The notes under the pieces were generated by a model. The model saw only the letters and a list, made by a program, of their open reading frames with translations, searched no databases and was not told the origin of the DNA. DNA of 64,000 nt, from positions 3,603,501-3,667,500 of the forward strand of contig NZ_CP124576.1 of NCBI RefSeq assembly GCF_000281715.2. The letters are read 5' to 3'. Source of the stretch: Sphingobium sp. AP49. Its GTDB lineage: Bacteria; Pseudomonadota; Alphaproteobacteria; Sphingomonadales; Sphingomonadaceae. Shown here one piece after another: positions 44,424 to 53,434 of this stretch. A program made the position numbers and the translations under genes. How positions within the stretch are numbered: position 1 is the first letter of the stretch; the number at the start of each line of letters is the position of its first letter.

Positions 44424-44986
44424 TGAAACGCACCCTCATCCTGCTGTCGACCGTCGCGCTGGGCGCGACCGGCCTCTTCATTGCCGGCGCGGACGCGCAG
44501 GTGTTCAAAAATCATGACAGCAATGCGCCCGTCAACTTCACCGCCGACCGAATCGAGGTGCAGGATCGCGCCGATCGCGTCGTGGTGTCGGGCAATGTCG
44601 AGGTGACGCAGGCCGGCATGACGCTGAACGCGGCCCGCATGACCGTTGCCTACAAGCAGCAGCCGAACGCCGCTGCGAACACGGGCAACGGCGTGGAGGT
44701 CCAACGCATCGACGCTTCGGGCAATGTCGTCATCACCAAGGCCGACCAGACCGCCCGCGGCAATGTCGCCATCTACGACCTCAACAGCCGCCTGATTACC
44801 ATGCTGGGCAATGTGTCGCTGACCCAGGGCGTGAACCGCCTGACCGGCGGACGACTGGTGATGGATCTCAACAGCGGACGCACGACTGTCGATGGCCGGG
44901 CCACCGGTGGTACGGCAGGAACAGCGACCAGCCCGAGCGGCCGCGTATCAGGCACCTTCTCCGTTCCCCAGCGCAAGGGCAACTGA
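44423..44986 (+). CDS. lptA: LptA, LPS periplasmic transport protein
   Basis: 187 residues. Signal peptide (ILLSTVALGATGLFIAGADA-QV), then the LptA/OstA fold: NFTADRIEVQDRADRVVVSG NVEVTQ is typical, followed by GNVSLTQGVNRLTGGRLVMD LNSG. It forms the periplasmic bridge that carries lipopolysaccharide to LptD. It starts at the end of lptC (overlap of one base). No terminator was found behind it. Confidence 0.9.
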   Translation: MKRTLILLSTVALGATGLFIAGADAQVFKNHDSNAPVNFTADRIEVQDRADRVVVSGNVEVTQAGMTLNAARMTVAYKQQPNAAANTGNGVEVQRIDASGNVVITKADQTARGNVAIYDLNSRLITMLGNVSLTQGVNRLTGGRLVMDLNSGRTTVDGRATGGTAGTATSPSGRVSGTFSVPQRKGN

Positions 44987-45011
44987 ACCAGCAGCGATAC
45001 GGATCTGCCTG

Positions 45012-45890
45012 CTATTTCCCTGGAAAAAGCAGGGTGAAGACCATCCGGATGCCCCATTCGGGACCGCCCGCCGGTGCTTGCGCATAATATTTTCCGCCCA
45101 GGCCGACCTGCACGCGCTGGCTGCCGATCTTGGTCAGTTGCGATACGGCGACATTGACCGGCACCAGCCAGTTCTTCCCCTTCCAGTCATAGCTGGTTTC
45201 GGTGTTCAGGCTGAACGTCGTCGCATGCTTGGTGGTATAGCTGTAGAAGGGCTGCAGGAATGTAGCGCTGACATCCGACCGGTTGTCCTTGCCGGCAATC
45301 GACCAGATATGATTGGCCAGGATGCCGACCGTGTTGGGACCGATCTGCTTCAGCAGCAGGCCGGTCGGCCCCGCCCCCCATTTGCCGCCGCCGATATAGC
45401 GATCCGTCGCCGTCGGATAGAGGATCGCAGGCCCGACACCCCAAATGATGCCGCTCGACTTCTTGGGCGAAAAGAAGAAGCTCTGGGTCGTATCGCCAAG
45501 GCCGAAGGCATCGGTGCCCGGCCCCTGGAAGCTGTTCTGTGTCACCACCGGCAGGATGGTCCGGATGATGACGTTCCAGTTGTCCCCGACACCGACCGGA
45601 ATGACGGGCTGGATGTTGAGCGTCGATTTGATGCCATCATTCCCTGCACCAAAGTCGAGATTTTCCTGAAAGGGTACGCTGATCAGCGAAGCCACCGGAT
45701 TGGAGAGCTGCTGGGCCAGGTCCTGCTCCCCGCCACCGGCGGGTGGCGGGCCGGGCGCGATTGGCTGTACAGGCGCATCCGAAGCCTGCGCGTGCGCCAC
45801 CTGAGGCAGCGCCAATATGGCCGTCATGGCCGATGCAACCATCAGGGACTGGCGCCCCCGAACGGCGATTGGATGCTTCCCCTTGACCAT
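45012..45890 (-). CDS. Exported outer-membrane beta-barrel-like protein
   Basis: 292 residues. Signal peptide (LMVASAMTAILALPQVAHA-QA) then a mature part with alternating beta-strands (NLDFGAGNDGIKSTLNIQPV, SSGIIWGVGPAILYPTATDR), ending in FTLLFPGK. It resembles the transporter-like outer-membrane proteins often labelled neuromedin U or phenol-MetA-pathway-like in sphingomonads. Substrate unknown. The ATG at 45890 gives a short signal peptide; the frame is open further to 45956. Located between lptA (convergent) and the phosphatase gene (same strand). Confidence 0.7.
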   Translation of the reverse strand: MVKGKHPIAVRGRQSLMVASAMTAILALPQVAHAQASDAPVQPIAPGPPPAGGGEQDLAQQLSNPVASLISVPFQENLDFGAGNDGIKSTLNIQPVIPVGVGDNWNVIIRTILPVVTQNSFQGPGTDAFGLGDTTQSFFFSPKKSSGIIWGVGPAILYPTATDRYIGGGKWGAGPTGLLLKQIGPNTVGILANHIWSIAGKDNRSDVSATFLQPFYSYTTKHATTFSLNTETSYDWKGKNWLVPVNVAVSQLTKIGSQRVQVGLGGKYYAQAPAGGPEWGIRMVFTLLFPGK

Positions 45891-46005
45891 CGCGTACAAT
45901 CCTCCAACTGGCGCAGCCAGTATGTCGGTGGAGGTCTGCACTGCCAATGGCGGCATTTCGGTAGATGCGGTGGGGACGATTACCTAGGTTCCAGCGATCC
46001 AGCCG

Positions 46006-46599
46006 TCAGGGACGCTCGTCCCAGCGCAGCAGGCGCACCGTGCCATCCGCGTCGACCGCCAGCTCGCCAAAGGCCCCGGTCCGCAATTTCAGCGATGCCG
46101 GGGACAGGCCCAGCGCCAACAGGGCAAAGCGCGCGGCACCGTTGCTGGTGACCAGCAGGTCCGTGCCCGATCCACCCCGACCGAACCAGGCATGCCAGGC
46201 CGCGATGCGTGCCGGACCGTCCACGACCCAGCCATCGGGCACGATGCCGCGCGCATCCCAATCCGCAATCGCGGCCGCACCGATCCGTGCGGTGACGGCG
46301 GCTTCGGGCTGCCCTTCATCCGGGCCGTGATCGATCTCGTCCAACCATGCCAATATGCCATCCGACGGTTGCCCCAGTGCGGCGGCAATAGGCTGCGCCG
46401 TCTGTCGGGCACGCTGTAATGGGCCGGAAAAAAGGCGAATCCCGATCAGCCCCTGGCCCGCAAACCATGCGCCCAGTCGCCTGGCCTGGACCACGCCGCT
46501 CTCCACCAGCGGGATGTCGGTCCCGGCACCGATCCGGCACGCCTGCGCGCTGTCGACGAACGTATTGCCGTGGCGGATGACGAAGATGCGGCGCGTCAT
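46006..46599 (-). CDS. Histidine phosphatase family protein
   Basis: 197 residues. The N-terminal FVIRHGNTFVDS is the RHG motif of the phosphoglycerate-mutase-like histidine phosphatases, followed by SGPLQRARQTAQPIAAAL and a later catalytic His in LVTSNGAARF-type context (the second His is not obvious). Substrate unknown. The gene overlaps kdsB by four bases and is transcribed with it, so a role in sugar-phosphate metabolism of LPS is possible. Confidence 0.75.
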   Translation of the reverse strand: MTRRIFVIRHGNTFVDSAQACRIGAGTDIPLVESGVVQARRLGAWFAGQGLIGIRLFSGPLQRARQTAQPIAAALGQPSDGILAWLDEIDHGPDEGQPEAAVTARIGAAAIADWDARGIVPDGWVVDGPARIAAWHAWFGRGGSGTDLLVTSNGAARFALLALGLSPASLKLRTGAFGELAVDADGTVRLLRWDERP

Positions 46600-47408
46600 G
46601 GCAGCAGCGGCGTGGGATCGCCATGGGCGGCGATCAGCGCTTCGACCCTGGTGATATCGGCTTCCGTATCGATCCCCGAACTGTCGAAGCGCGGCGGATC
46701 CACCGGCACCGTCAGGATCGGGATGCCCAGCTCCAGCAGCCGCAACTGCTCCAGCCCCTCCAATTGCTCCAGTGCCGTGGGCGCCGCCGCCTCAAACCGG
46801 GCGAGCGCATCAAAGGCATAGCCATAGAGGCCGACATGGCGCCATATCGGCGAACGCGGCTGCGTCGCGCGCAACCGCTGTTCGTCGCGAATGGCCGGAA
46901 TGATCGTCTTGGAAAACCAGAGCGCTTGCCCGTCGGATGCACGGGCGCACGTCGTTCCACTAAATGGCGAGCGACATTTATGGTCACGCAGCGCATCGAG
47001 CGCGGGCCAGTCGAGCGCGATCACCGGCGTGGCGACCTGCGCGCCCGATACCAGCGCAGCGATGACGGCCGCCAGCGCACCTGCCGGCTGGAACGGCGAA
47101 TCGCCCTGAAGATTGACGACGAAGCGCGGCGGCACCGGACAGGCGCGCGCAGCGGCCAGGGCACGTCCCGATCCGGTCGCAATCGCGCTGTCGGTCATCA
47201 CCGCCGCGCACCCCGCTTGCCGGGCATGGTCGGCAATCTCGTCATCGTCGGTGGCGACCACCAGATCGACATCGCCCTGCCCGCCGATCGCCGCGCGCGC
47301 CATGGCAATCGTTCGATGCAGCAGCGTCCGCCCCGCGATCAGGCGCAGCGGCTTGCGCGGCAGGCGGGACGACCCCGCCCGCGCGGGAATGACGACCAAT
47401 ATGTTCAG
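46596..47408 (-). CDS. kdsB: 3-deoxy-manno-octulosonate cytidylyltransferase (CMP-Kdo synthetase)
   Basis: About 270 residues. The N-terminus has VIPARAGSSRLPRKPLRLIA, the KdsB nucleotide-binding loop, then VVATDDDEIADHA, MTDSAIATGSGRALAA and FVVNLQGDSPF, all KdsB-like. It activates Kdo with CTP for lipopolysaccharide inner-core synthesis. No ATG lies at the expected start. A CTG at 47408 overlaps the kdsD stop and is preceded by GGGG; a TTG at 47399 is also possible, and an upstream ATG at 47471 would overlap kdsD by 67 bases. Confidence 0.85.
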   Translation of the reverse strand: MNILVVIPARAGSSRLPRKPLRLIAGRTLLHRTIAMARAAIGGQGDVDLVVATDDDEIADHARQAGCAAVMTDSAIATGSGRALAAARACPVPPRFVVNLQGDSPFQPAGALAAVIAALVSGAQVATPVIALDWPALDALRDHKCRSPFSGTTCARASDGQALWFSKTIIPAIRDEQRLRATQPRSPIWRHVGLYGYAFDALARFEAAAPTALEQLEGLEQLRLLELGIPILTVPVDPPRFDSSGIDTEADITRVEALIAAHGDPTPLLP

Positions 47409-48412
47409 GCGACCCCGGCGTGCAGCAAATCGTGCATGTGCAACGCGCCCAGCAGCCGCTCCTTGTCGCATACGAACAACAGCGTGATGTTGCGCTCGTG
47501 CATGATGCGCAAGGCTTCCGATGCCAGTTCGTCGGGGCCGACGGACTGAGGCGTGACCGTCATGAAGCGGCCCACCGCGTCGGTCAGATTCTGCTTGCCG
47601 GTGACGGCACGACGCAAATCGCCATCGGTGAAGGCACCGATCAACTGGCCCGCATGATCGACGACCGCCGTGCCGCCCAGTCGGGCGCGGGTCATTTCGA
47701 TCGTGGCGTCAAGAAGCGAAGCATTCTCGTGCACCTTGGGGACATCATCCCCGGCCGACATCAGCTCACGCACCTTGACCAGTTGCGCACCCAACCGGCC
47801 ATTGGGATGAAATTTATGGAAATCGTCAGCCGAAAAGCCCCGCATTTCCATCAGCGACATCGCCAGCGCATCGCCAAAGGCCATCTGCAACGTGGTCGAG
47901 GTGGTCGGCGCCAGCATGTTGGGACAGGCTTCGCGCACGGCGGGCATCATGATGCAGATATCCGCCGCCTCCGCGACGGTGCTGTGCGCCTGTGCCGTCA
48001 TCCCCAGCAGGGGAATGGCGAAGCGCTTGCAATAATGGATGATCGGCCCCAGCTCAGTCGATTCGCCCGAATGCGACAACATCAGCACGACATCGTCCGG
48101 CGTCACCATGCCAAGGTCGCCATGCCCCGCGTCGGCCGGATGCAGGAACAAGGCCGGCGTACCGGTAGAGGTCAACGTTGCCGTCATCTTGCGCGCGACA
48201 ATGCCGCTCTTGCCGATGCCGGTCACGATCACGCGCCCGCGAACATTCATGATGACGCCGACCAGGCGCAGGAAGTTAGCCGTAAATTCCCGATCGGCGA
48301 ATTTGGCTTCGAGAATATTGAGCCCCCGCGCGGCCAGGGACAGGCTGCTGCAAGCCGTCTCCACAATACGCCCACCGGAGCCGAACGGTACGATCTTTGA
48401 AACTGTCGACAC
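47405..48412 (-). CDS. kdsD: Arabinose-5-phosphate isomerase, KdsD/KpsF family
   Basis: 335 residues. A SIS domain with GRVIVTGIGKSGIVARKMTA, LFLHPADAGHGDLGMV and SHSGESTEL, followed by two CBS domains (ELMSAGDDVPKVHENASLLD, RFMTVTPQSVGPDELASEAL). It makes arabinose 5-phosphate from ribulose 5-phosphate, the first step to Kdo. I use the GTG at 48412, with AAGGGC at the right distance upstream. It lies upstream of kdsB on the same strand. Upstream, 48413-48706 (294 bases) shows no gene and no clear repeat. Confidence 0.93.
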   Translation of the reverse strand: MSTVSKIVPFGSGGRIVETACSSLSLAARGLNILEAKFADREFTANFLRLVGVIMNVRGRVIVTGIGKSGIVARKMTATLTSTGTPALFLHPADAGHGDLGMVTPDDVVLMLSHSGESTELGPIIHYCKRFAIPLLGMTAQAHSTVAEAADICIMMPAVREACPNMLAPTTSTTLQMAFGDALAMSLMEMRGFSADDFHKFHPNGRLGAQLVKVRELMSAGDDVPKVHENASLLDATIEMTRARLGGTAVVDHAGQLIGAFTDGDLRRAVTGKQNLTDAVGRFMTVTPQSVGPDELASEALRIMHERNITLLFVCDKERLLGALHMHDLLHAGVA

Positions 48413-48706
48413 GCATTTGCCCTTTTTTCCGCGCATCGCTGCCGGCATGCTCCGGCTGACGTACGCGGCGTCGCTGCACCCTATAAGGCGCAACGTCCAT
48501 CCCTTGTTCCGCGACCCCGCCGATTTCGCAACCAGCACCACTAAACTGTCTACGCCGTTTCAGGCACTTATGGCAATCCATTTCGCAATTGCGGAACCGG
48601 CTTTCCACCCGTGCGCGCGCGCCAAATTTTCCCGGATGCGCGACGAGACGCCTATTTTTAGCGATGAATTGCGGAACCTTTTCCCAGCGCCTGACGCCGC
48701 GCGAGA

Positions 48707-49723
48707 TCAAAACAGGCGATGATAGTCACGATACCAGGATACGAATCGGGGAACCCCCGACTCGATGCTTGTCACCGGGGCAAAACCAATATCCTGGGCA
48801 ATGGCACTGATGTCGGCAAAGGTCGCGGAGACGTCGCCCGGCTGCATCGGCTGGAAATCGATCTGCGCCTTGCGACCGATCGCCTCTTCCAGCACGGCAA
48901 TCAGGTGCATCAACTCTTCGGGTCGGTTGTTGCCGATATTGTAGAGCCGGTGCGGACTGCGGCTTCCCCCCGCCTTGGTCGCGCCATCATCGACCGGCGG
49001 CGCATCCAGGCACCCGATCACGCCCGCGACTATATCGTCGATGAACGTGAAGTCACGCTGCATCCGGCCATGGTTGAACACCGGGATGGGTTCTCCGGCC
49101 AGGATTTTCTGGGTGAATATCCACATCGCCATGTCCGGCCGGCCCCAGGGGCCGTAGACGGTGAAGAAACGCAGGCCCGTCATCGGAATGCGGAACAGAT
49201 GGGCATAGGTCTCGCTCATCAGCTCATCCGCGCGCTTGGTGGCAGCATAAAGCGAGACGGGATGGTCAGCCCGATCCTCGACCCGGAAAGGCAGCACATC
49301 ATTGCCGCCATAGACCGACGAGGAAGAGGCATAGACCAGGTGCCGCACCCTGCGTTCGCGCGCCAGTTCCAGCATATTGACATGGCCCGCCAGATTTGAC
49401 CGGACATAGGCCTGCGGGTTGATGAGCGAATAGCGCACGCCTGCCTGAGCGCCGAGATGGACGATCGCCTCGATCCCATGGTCGGCCAGGACCGCCTTCA
49501 ACGCATCCATGTCGGCAAAATCCAGCTCTGCGAAGGTAAAGAGCTTGCCGTGACGTTGTGCCAGCGCATCGATCCGGTCGCGCTTGAGCGAGACCTGATA
49601 ATAGTCGTTGAGATTGTCGATGCCGATGATCGCCCGGCCGTCTGCCAGAAGGCGGTCGGCCACAGCCATTCCGATGAAACCGGCCACACCGGTAATCAGG
49701 ATCGTCACGCGTTCATACTCCAT
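48707..49723 (-). CDS. NAD-dependent epimerase, UDP-glucuronate 4-epimerase type
   Basis: 338 residues. The Rossmann motif is GVAGFIGMAVADRL, followed by GIDNLNDYYQVSLKRDRIDA, ASSSSVYGGN and the catalytic YAATK. DNLNDYY and the C-terminal EAIGRKAQIDFQPMQPGDV are typical of UDP-glucuronate 4-epimerases (GalE/LpsL type), which give UDP-galacturonate for polysaccharide. The ATG at 49723 or a GTG at 49708 may be the start. It could serve the adjacent LPS/Kdo genes. Confidence 0.88.
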   Translation of the reverse strand: MEYERVTILITGVAGFIGMAVADRLLADGRAIIGIDNLNDYYQVSLKRDRIDALAQRHGKLFTFAELDFADMDALKAVLADHGIEAIVHLGAQAGVRYSLINPQAYVRSNLAGHVNMLELARERRVRHLVYASSSSVYGGNDVLPFRVEDRADHPVSLYAATKRADELMSETYAHLFRIPMTGLRFFTVYGPWGRPDMAMWIFTQKILAGEPIPVFNHGRMQRDFTFIDDIVAGVIGCLDAPPVDDGATKAGGSRSPHRLYNIGNNRPEELMHLIAVLEEAIGRKAQIDFQPMQPGDVSATFADISAIAQDIGFAPVTSIESGVPRFVSWYRDYHRLF

Positions 49724-49905
49724 GATCGGGCGAACCGGTCCTTCGCCCCGTTCGTCCCGAGGGACGGTCAAGGCTGCGCCCCTGCCAGTTCACAGACAAT
49801 CCACCGCATGATGTAAAGCACTTTCCCCTGCGGCGGGTTATGTGCATCATCCCATGCGACCAAATGCTTAGGCATTCCCTAATCTTTCCTGTCTAAGGCG
49901 AGCCG

Positions 49906-51042
49906 ATGGACATGGCATCGCACCCGTCTCCCCTGACTGCGCCGGGCGCCCTGATTCTGGAGGGGCAGCGCGCACGTTGGGCTGCGCTGGCAAATGCGTG
50001 TGCCGAACCCAACGCCTTCTATGCCGTCGACATGCTGGGCGCGGCGATCGACCATCTGGCGGTGAGCGGCACGGTGCGCGTGATCGAGGCACAGGCCGAT
50101 GGACAGTTGATCGGCCTGCTTCCGGTGACCATCTCCGCCCGCCATGGACGGCTGCCGATCGGATGCGTGTCCAACTGGATGCACGAACATTGCTTCTTCG
50201 GTGCGCCGCTCATTCGCCGGGGCCAGGAAATGGCGGCCTGGCGCGGCCTGCTGGCGCAACTGGACGAGGCGGACTGGGCGCCCAATTTCCTGCACCTGCG
50301 CGGCCTGGACGCGGCGGGCGTCAATGCCGCCGTGCTGGAGGCCCTGTGCGTCGAGGACCGGCGTGGCCGGCGTGAGGTGCATCGTTTCGATCGCGCCATG
50401 CTACGCTCCCCCCTGAGCGCCGACGCCTATTGGGAAACCCATGTCCGCGCCAAGAAGCGCAAGGAAATCAGGCGCCTGCAGAAACGCCTTGCCGAACTGG
50501 GCACGATCAGCCAGCGCGTGCTGCGCGACGGCGGGGAATTGTCGCGCTGGTGCACCGACTTTCTGGAACTGGAAGCGTCGGGCTGGAAGGGGCGGGAAGG
50601 CACTGCCCTGTCCTGCAGGCCGGCCGAGGCGGCTTTTTTCCGCGCCGCATGCGCCGCCGCCTGCGATGCTGGCCGGCTGCATTTCCTGCGGATCGACCTC
50701 GACCAGCGGCCGATCGCCATGCTGGTCAACTTCCGGCACGGGGAAGGCGCCTTTTCCTTCAAGATCGCGTTTGACGAGACGATGGGCCGCTTTTCCCCCG
50801 GCGTGCTGATCGAGATCGCCAATCTTCAGGCGGTGCAGGACGATCCGGCGATCAGCTGGATGGACAGTTGCGCCGCCGCCGACCATCCGATGATCGACAG
50901 CCTGTGGGCTGAACGACGCAGTATCGTGCAATATCGTATCGCGCTACGCGGCCAGGGCGCCGCGCGCTGGCGGCGCGCGACGGCCTTTGCGCTTGCCAAC
51001 GGGATCGAACAGATCGCCAGCCGCATGAAAGGACAGGGATGA
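49906..51042 (+). CDS. GNAT-type acetyltransferase (BioF2/CelD-like)
   Basis: 378 residues. The C-terminal half (about 170-320) fits the Acetyltransf_6/GNAT fold: YWETHVRAKKRKEIRRLQKR, LHFLRIDLDQRPIAMLVNFR, KIAFDETMGRFSPGVLIEIA. Such proteins are labelled CelD (cellulose-linked) or peptidoglycan/EPS acetyltransferases; some use aminoacyl-tRNA. The N-terminal half is less conserved. It overlaps the following JmjC-like gene by four bases. The acceptor is unknown; the nearby epimerase hints at polysaccharide. Confidence 0.82.
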   Translation: MDMASHPSPLTAPGALILEGQRARWAALANACAEPNAFYAVDMLGAAIDHLAVSGTVRVIEAQADGQLIGLLPVTISARHGRLPIGCVSNWMHEHCFFGAPLIRRGQEMAAWRGLLAQLDEADWAPNFLHLRGLDAAGVNAAVLEALCVEDRRGRREVHRFDRAMLRSPLSADAYWETHVRAKKRKEIRRLQKRLAELGTISQRVLRDGGELSRWCTDFLELEASGWKGREGTALSCRPAEAAFFRAACAAACDAGRLHFLRIDLDQRPIAMLVNFRHGEGAFSFKIAFDETMGRFSPGVLIEIANLQAVQDDPAISWMDSCAAADHPMIDSLWAERRSIVQYRIALRGQGAARWRRATAFALANGIEQIASRMKGQG

Positions 51043-51911
51043 CCGTGCACAGCCCGATCGCATCGACGGACATGCAGCCGATTTTCGCCGAGCGCGCCCG
51101 CGCCGCCTTCGCCTCCGCCTATCCAGACCAGCCGGTGAAGCTGGAGCATGGCCTGGTCGGCCATCCGCTGTTGACGCTGGACGGCCTGGCCGCCCTGGCC
51201 GAACGGATGCCGGCGGAGCGGGTCGAATATAATCTGGGCAAGCTGCCGCTGGGCCTGCGGCCCGAAGATACGCCATCCAATGGCCTGACGCTGGGCGAAA
51301 CGATCCGCACGATCGAAACCAATGGCAGCTGGGCGGTGCTCAAGAATGTCGAGCAGGACCAGGCCTATGCCGTGCTGCTGGACGCGGCGCTGGCCGAGTT
51401 GGAACCGGCCGTTCTGCGCAGCACCGGCCCCATGCTGAACCGGGAAGCCTTTATCTTCCTGACCTCGCCCGACAGCATCACGCCGTTCCATATGGACCCT
51501 GAGCATAATATCCTGCTGCAGATCATGGGGACAAAGACGATGACCGTCTTTCCGGCCCGCGACGAAGAGCTGGTGCCCGCGCAGAAGAGCGAGGCATTCC
51601 ACGGCGGCGGCCACCGCAACCTGGTCTGGCAGGATGGATTCCGCGCGCGCGGCACCCCCTTTGCACTCGTGCCGGGCGATGCCGTCCATGTGCCCGTCAA
51701 GGCGCCGCATTTCGTCGAAAACGGACCGGCGGTCTCCATCAGCCTGTCGGTCACCTGGCGATCGGACCGCAGCGTCGCGGAAGGCGAACTCCACAGTTTC
51801 AACGCCTTGCTGCGCAAACGCGGCCTGCCGACCGGCCCGGTAAGCGAACGCCCCGAAGAACAGGGCGTCCGTCGTTTCGTCTACAGGGTCATGCGGAAGC
51901 TGGGCGCTTAA
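51039..51911 (+). CDS. JmjC/cupin-like Fe(II)/2-oxoglutarate oxygenase family protein
   Basis: 290 residues. Metal-ligand residues expected of a JmjC-type oxygenase are present: FHMD (H151, D153) and APHFVEN (H224). K166 in GTKTMTVFP fits the residue that binds 2-oxoglutarate in the FIH subgroup. It would hydroxylate a protein or small-molecule substrate. Translationally coupled to the upstream GNAT gene (ATGA overlap) and convergent with the second GNAT gene. Family placement is by motif only; activity is inferred. Confidence 0.78.
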   Translation: MTVHSPIASTDMQPIFAERARAAFASAYPDQPVKLEHGLVGHPLLTLDGLAALAERMPAERVEYNLGKLPLGLRPEDTPSNGLTLGETIRTIETNGSWAVLKNVEQDQAYAVLLDAALAELEPAVLRSTGPMLNREAFIFLTSPDSITPFHMDPEHNILLQIMGTKTMTVFPARDEELVPAQKSEAFHGGGHRNLVWQDGFRARGTPFALVPGDAVHVPVKAPHFVENGPAVSISLSVTWRSDRSVAEGELHSFNALLRKRGLPTGPVSERPEEQGVRRFVYRVMRKLGA

Positions 51912-52959
51912 GCAGCGCGCGCAACAGAGCCTCCGCCTCAAGCCGGGGACTGAAGCGTTCGATATGCCACCATTCCAGCGCCTCCTCGCGCGTGGCGAGG
52001 CTCTGCTTGTAACGATCCTTCCCCGCGAGAAGGGAATAGAGGGCCAGGCCCCGATCGGCATAATGGCCCACCGCCGCCGCGTGACAGAGCAGACCCGGCT
52101 TGTCCTTGGTGGTACGCGGTGCGGCAAAGGCCGACTGATAGTTCATCGCCTGCCCGTCCTGCACGAAATTGACGAGGAGGCCCACCACCCCGCCCCCATC
52201 CGTAAACCGCAGCAGTTCAACCGCGCCCGAAGCCATGCCCCGTGCCGCTATGGTGCTTACGAACCGGCGAAACCCATCGTCATCCCAGGCATTGTCCGCA
52301 TGGCGCCCCGCGTTGAGCGCCGCCATCGCGTCGAGCCAGGGGGCGATATCATCCAGCCCCCCGACTGTTATGTCGGGCAGCGGACCGCCATGATCCTTCA
52401 TCGCGCGCCGAATCTGGCTGCGGGTATTGGCACTGAGTAGCGAGAGATAATCGCCCTGCGCATCGCGCACGGCGGCCAGATCGACCTGATAGACGGGCGC
52501 GGCATCGACACGCTGCTTGCGACGGGCCGGCAGACCGAGCAGCGGCGAGCCGGGTACCACGCCACTGATCCGCAGCACCCGCCAATCCCGGCGGCGCTGC
52601 AGAGCGTCCAACGCGGCGGCAGCCGCCGCCCCTTCCTGGCCGCGCCTTGCCAGCAGGCCGTTATATTCGACATAGGGTCGATCTGCGCCCGGATCGCCCG
52701 ACTGGTTGAGGCTGAGCGTGGCGACCGCCCCCAAAAGACGCGGGCGCAGCCTGTGGCCGACCAGCGCCAGCGCCACATCCTGCCCCGCATCATCGGTTAT
52801 CGCCAGCAATTCCGGGTGCACACCATAGCTGTCGAGCCAGGCCCCGACCCATGTCCAGCGCAGGAAGAAGGATGCGTCCGAACGCCCCTCCAGCGCCTGC
52901 CAGCGAGCAGCCAGGGCCGCCCTGTCGGGCAGCCGGTGAAATTGCGCAGAGAGCCCCAT
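51889..52959 (-). CDS. GNAT-type acetyltransferase (BioF2/CelD-like)
   Basis: 356 residues. The C-terminal half has the Acetyltransf_6 features (YLSLLSANTRSQIRRAMKDH, AVELLRFTDGGGVVGLLVNF, QSAFAAPRTTKDKPGLLCHA, GLALYSLLAGKDRYKQSLAT). It is a second member of the type seen at 49906-51042. The ATG at 52959 follows AAGGA and is preferred to one at 52995. Its 3' end overlaps the end of the JmjC-like gene by 23 bases on the opposite strand. Confidence 0.8.
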   Translation of the reverse strand: MGLSAQFHRLPDRAALAARWQALEGRSDASFFLRWTWVGAWLDSYGVHPELLAITDDAGQDVALALVGHRLRPRLLGAVATLSLNQSGDPGADRPYVEYNGLLARRGQEGAAAAAALDALQRRRDWRVLRISGVVPGSPLLGLPARRKQRVDAAPVYQVDLAAVRDAQGDYLSLLSANTRSQIRRAMKDHGGPLPDITVGGLDDIAPWLDAMAALNAGRHADNAWDDDGFRRFVSTIAARGMASGAVELLRFTDGGGVVGLLVNFVQDGQAMNYQSAFAAPRTTKDKPGLLCHAAAVGHYADRGLALYSLLAGKDRYKQSLATREEALEWWHIERFSPRLEAEALLRALLKRPASA

Positions 52960-53007
52960 TGCCAATCCTTGTGGCAGAGCGCCGCCTGGGGTCAAGCGGT
53001 TGCCGCG

Positions 53008-53379
53008 TCAGGCATGCAGACGCCGGGCCGGATCGACGGTGCCATCGGCGCGCACGCCGGCGCGCGCCAGATCACGGCCCATGCGCCCGGTCAGGAAGCG
53101 GTACCACATCACGAAATCAGCCCGCAGCGACCAGAATGGATAGCGGAAGGTGGCTGGCCGATTATGCTCGATCAGCATATGGCCGAGCCAGGCGAAGCCA
53201 TAGCCCGCCACCGGCACGGCCGCCGCCAACCACCAGTGCCCGGAAAAAGGGGCAACAACGGCCAGCAGGACGACCATGCTGGTGCCCGCATAGTGCATGG
53301 CACGCGTCCCGGCGCGCGCATGTTCCTGCAGATAATAGGGCCAGAATTCCCGGAAACGGGTAAAGGGCGCCACGGTCAT
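53008..53379 (-). CDS. Mpo1-like DUF962 membrane protein
   Basis: 123 residues. It carries FREFWPYYLQEHARAGTRAM HYAGT, the conserved H-x4-R-x2-H-x2-G pattern of the DUF962/Mpo1 family, and a later YGFAWLGHMLIEHNRPATF with further conserved His. Three membrane helices are likely. In yeast Mpo1 is a 2-hydroxy fatty-acid dioxygenase; sphingomonads make 2-hydroxy fatty acids for sphingolipids, so a role there is plausible. The ATG at 53379 follows AGAGAGG. It is separate from the adjacent beta-lactamase gene. Confidence 0.85.
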   Translation of the reverse strand: MTVAPFTRFREFWPYYLQEHARAGTRAMHYAGTSMVVLLAVVAPFSGHWWLAAAVPVAGYGFAWLGHMLIEHNRPATFRYPFWSLRADFVMWYRFLTGRMGRDLARAGVRADGTVDPARRLHA

Positions 53380-53434
53380 CCTCTCTGTTTGGGATAGTCT
53401 AGCCCGGGCTTGCAGACCTGTTAAGCACGATGCG

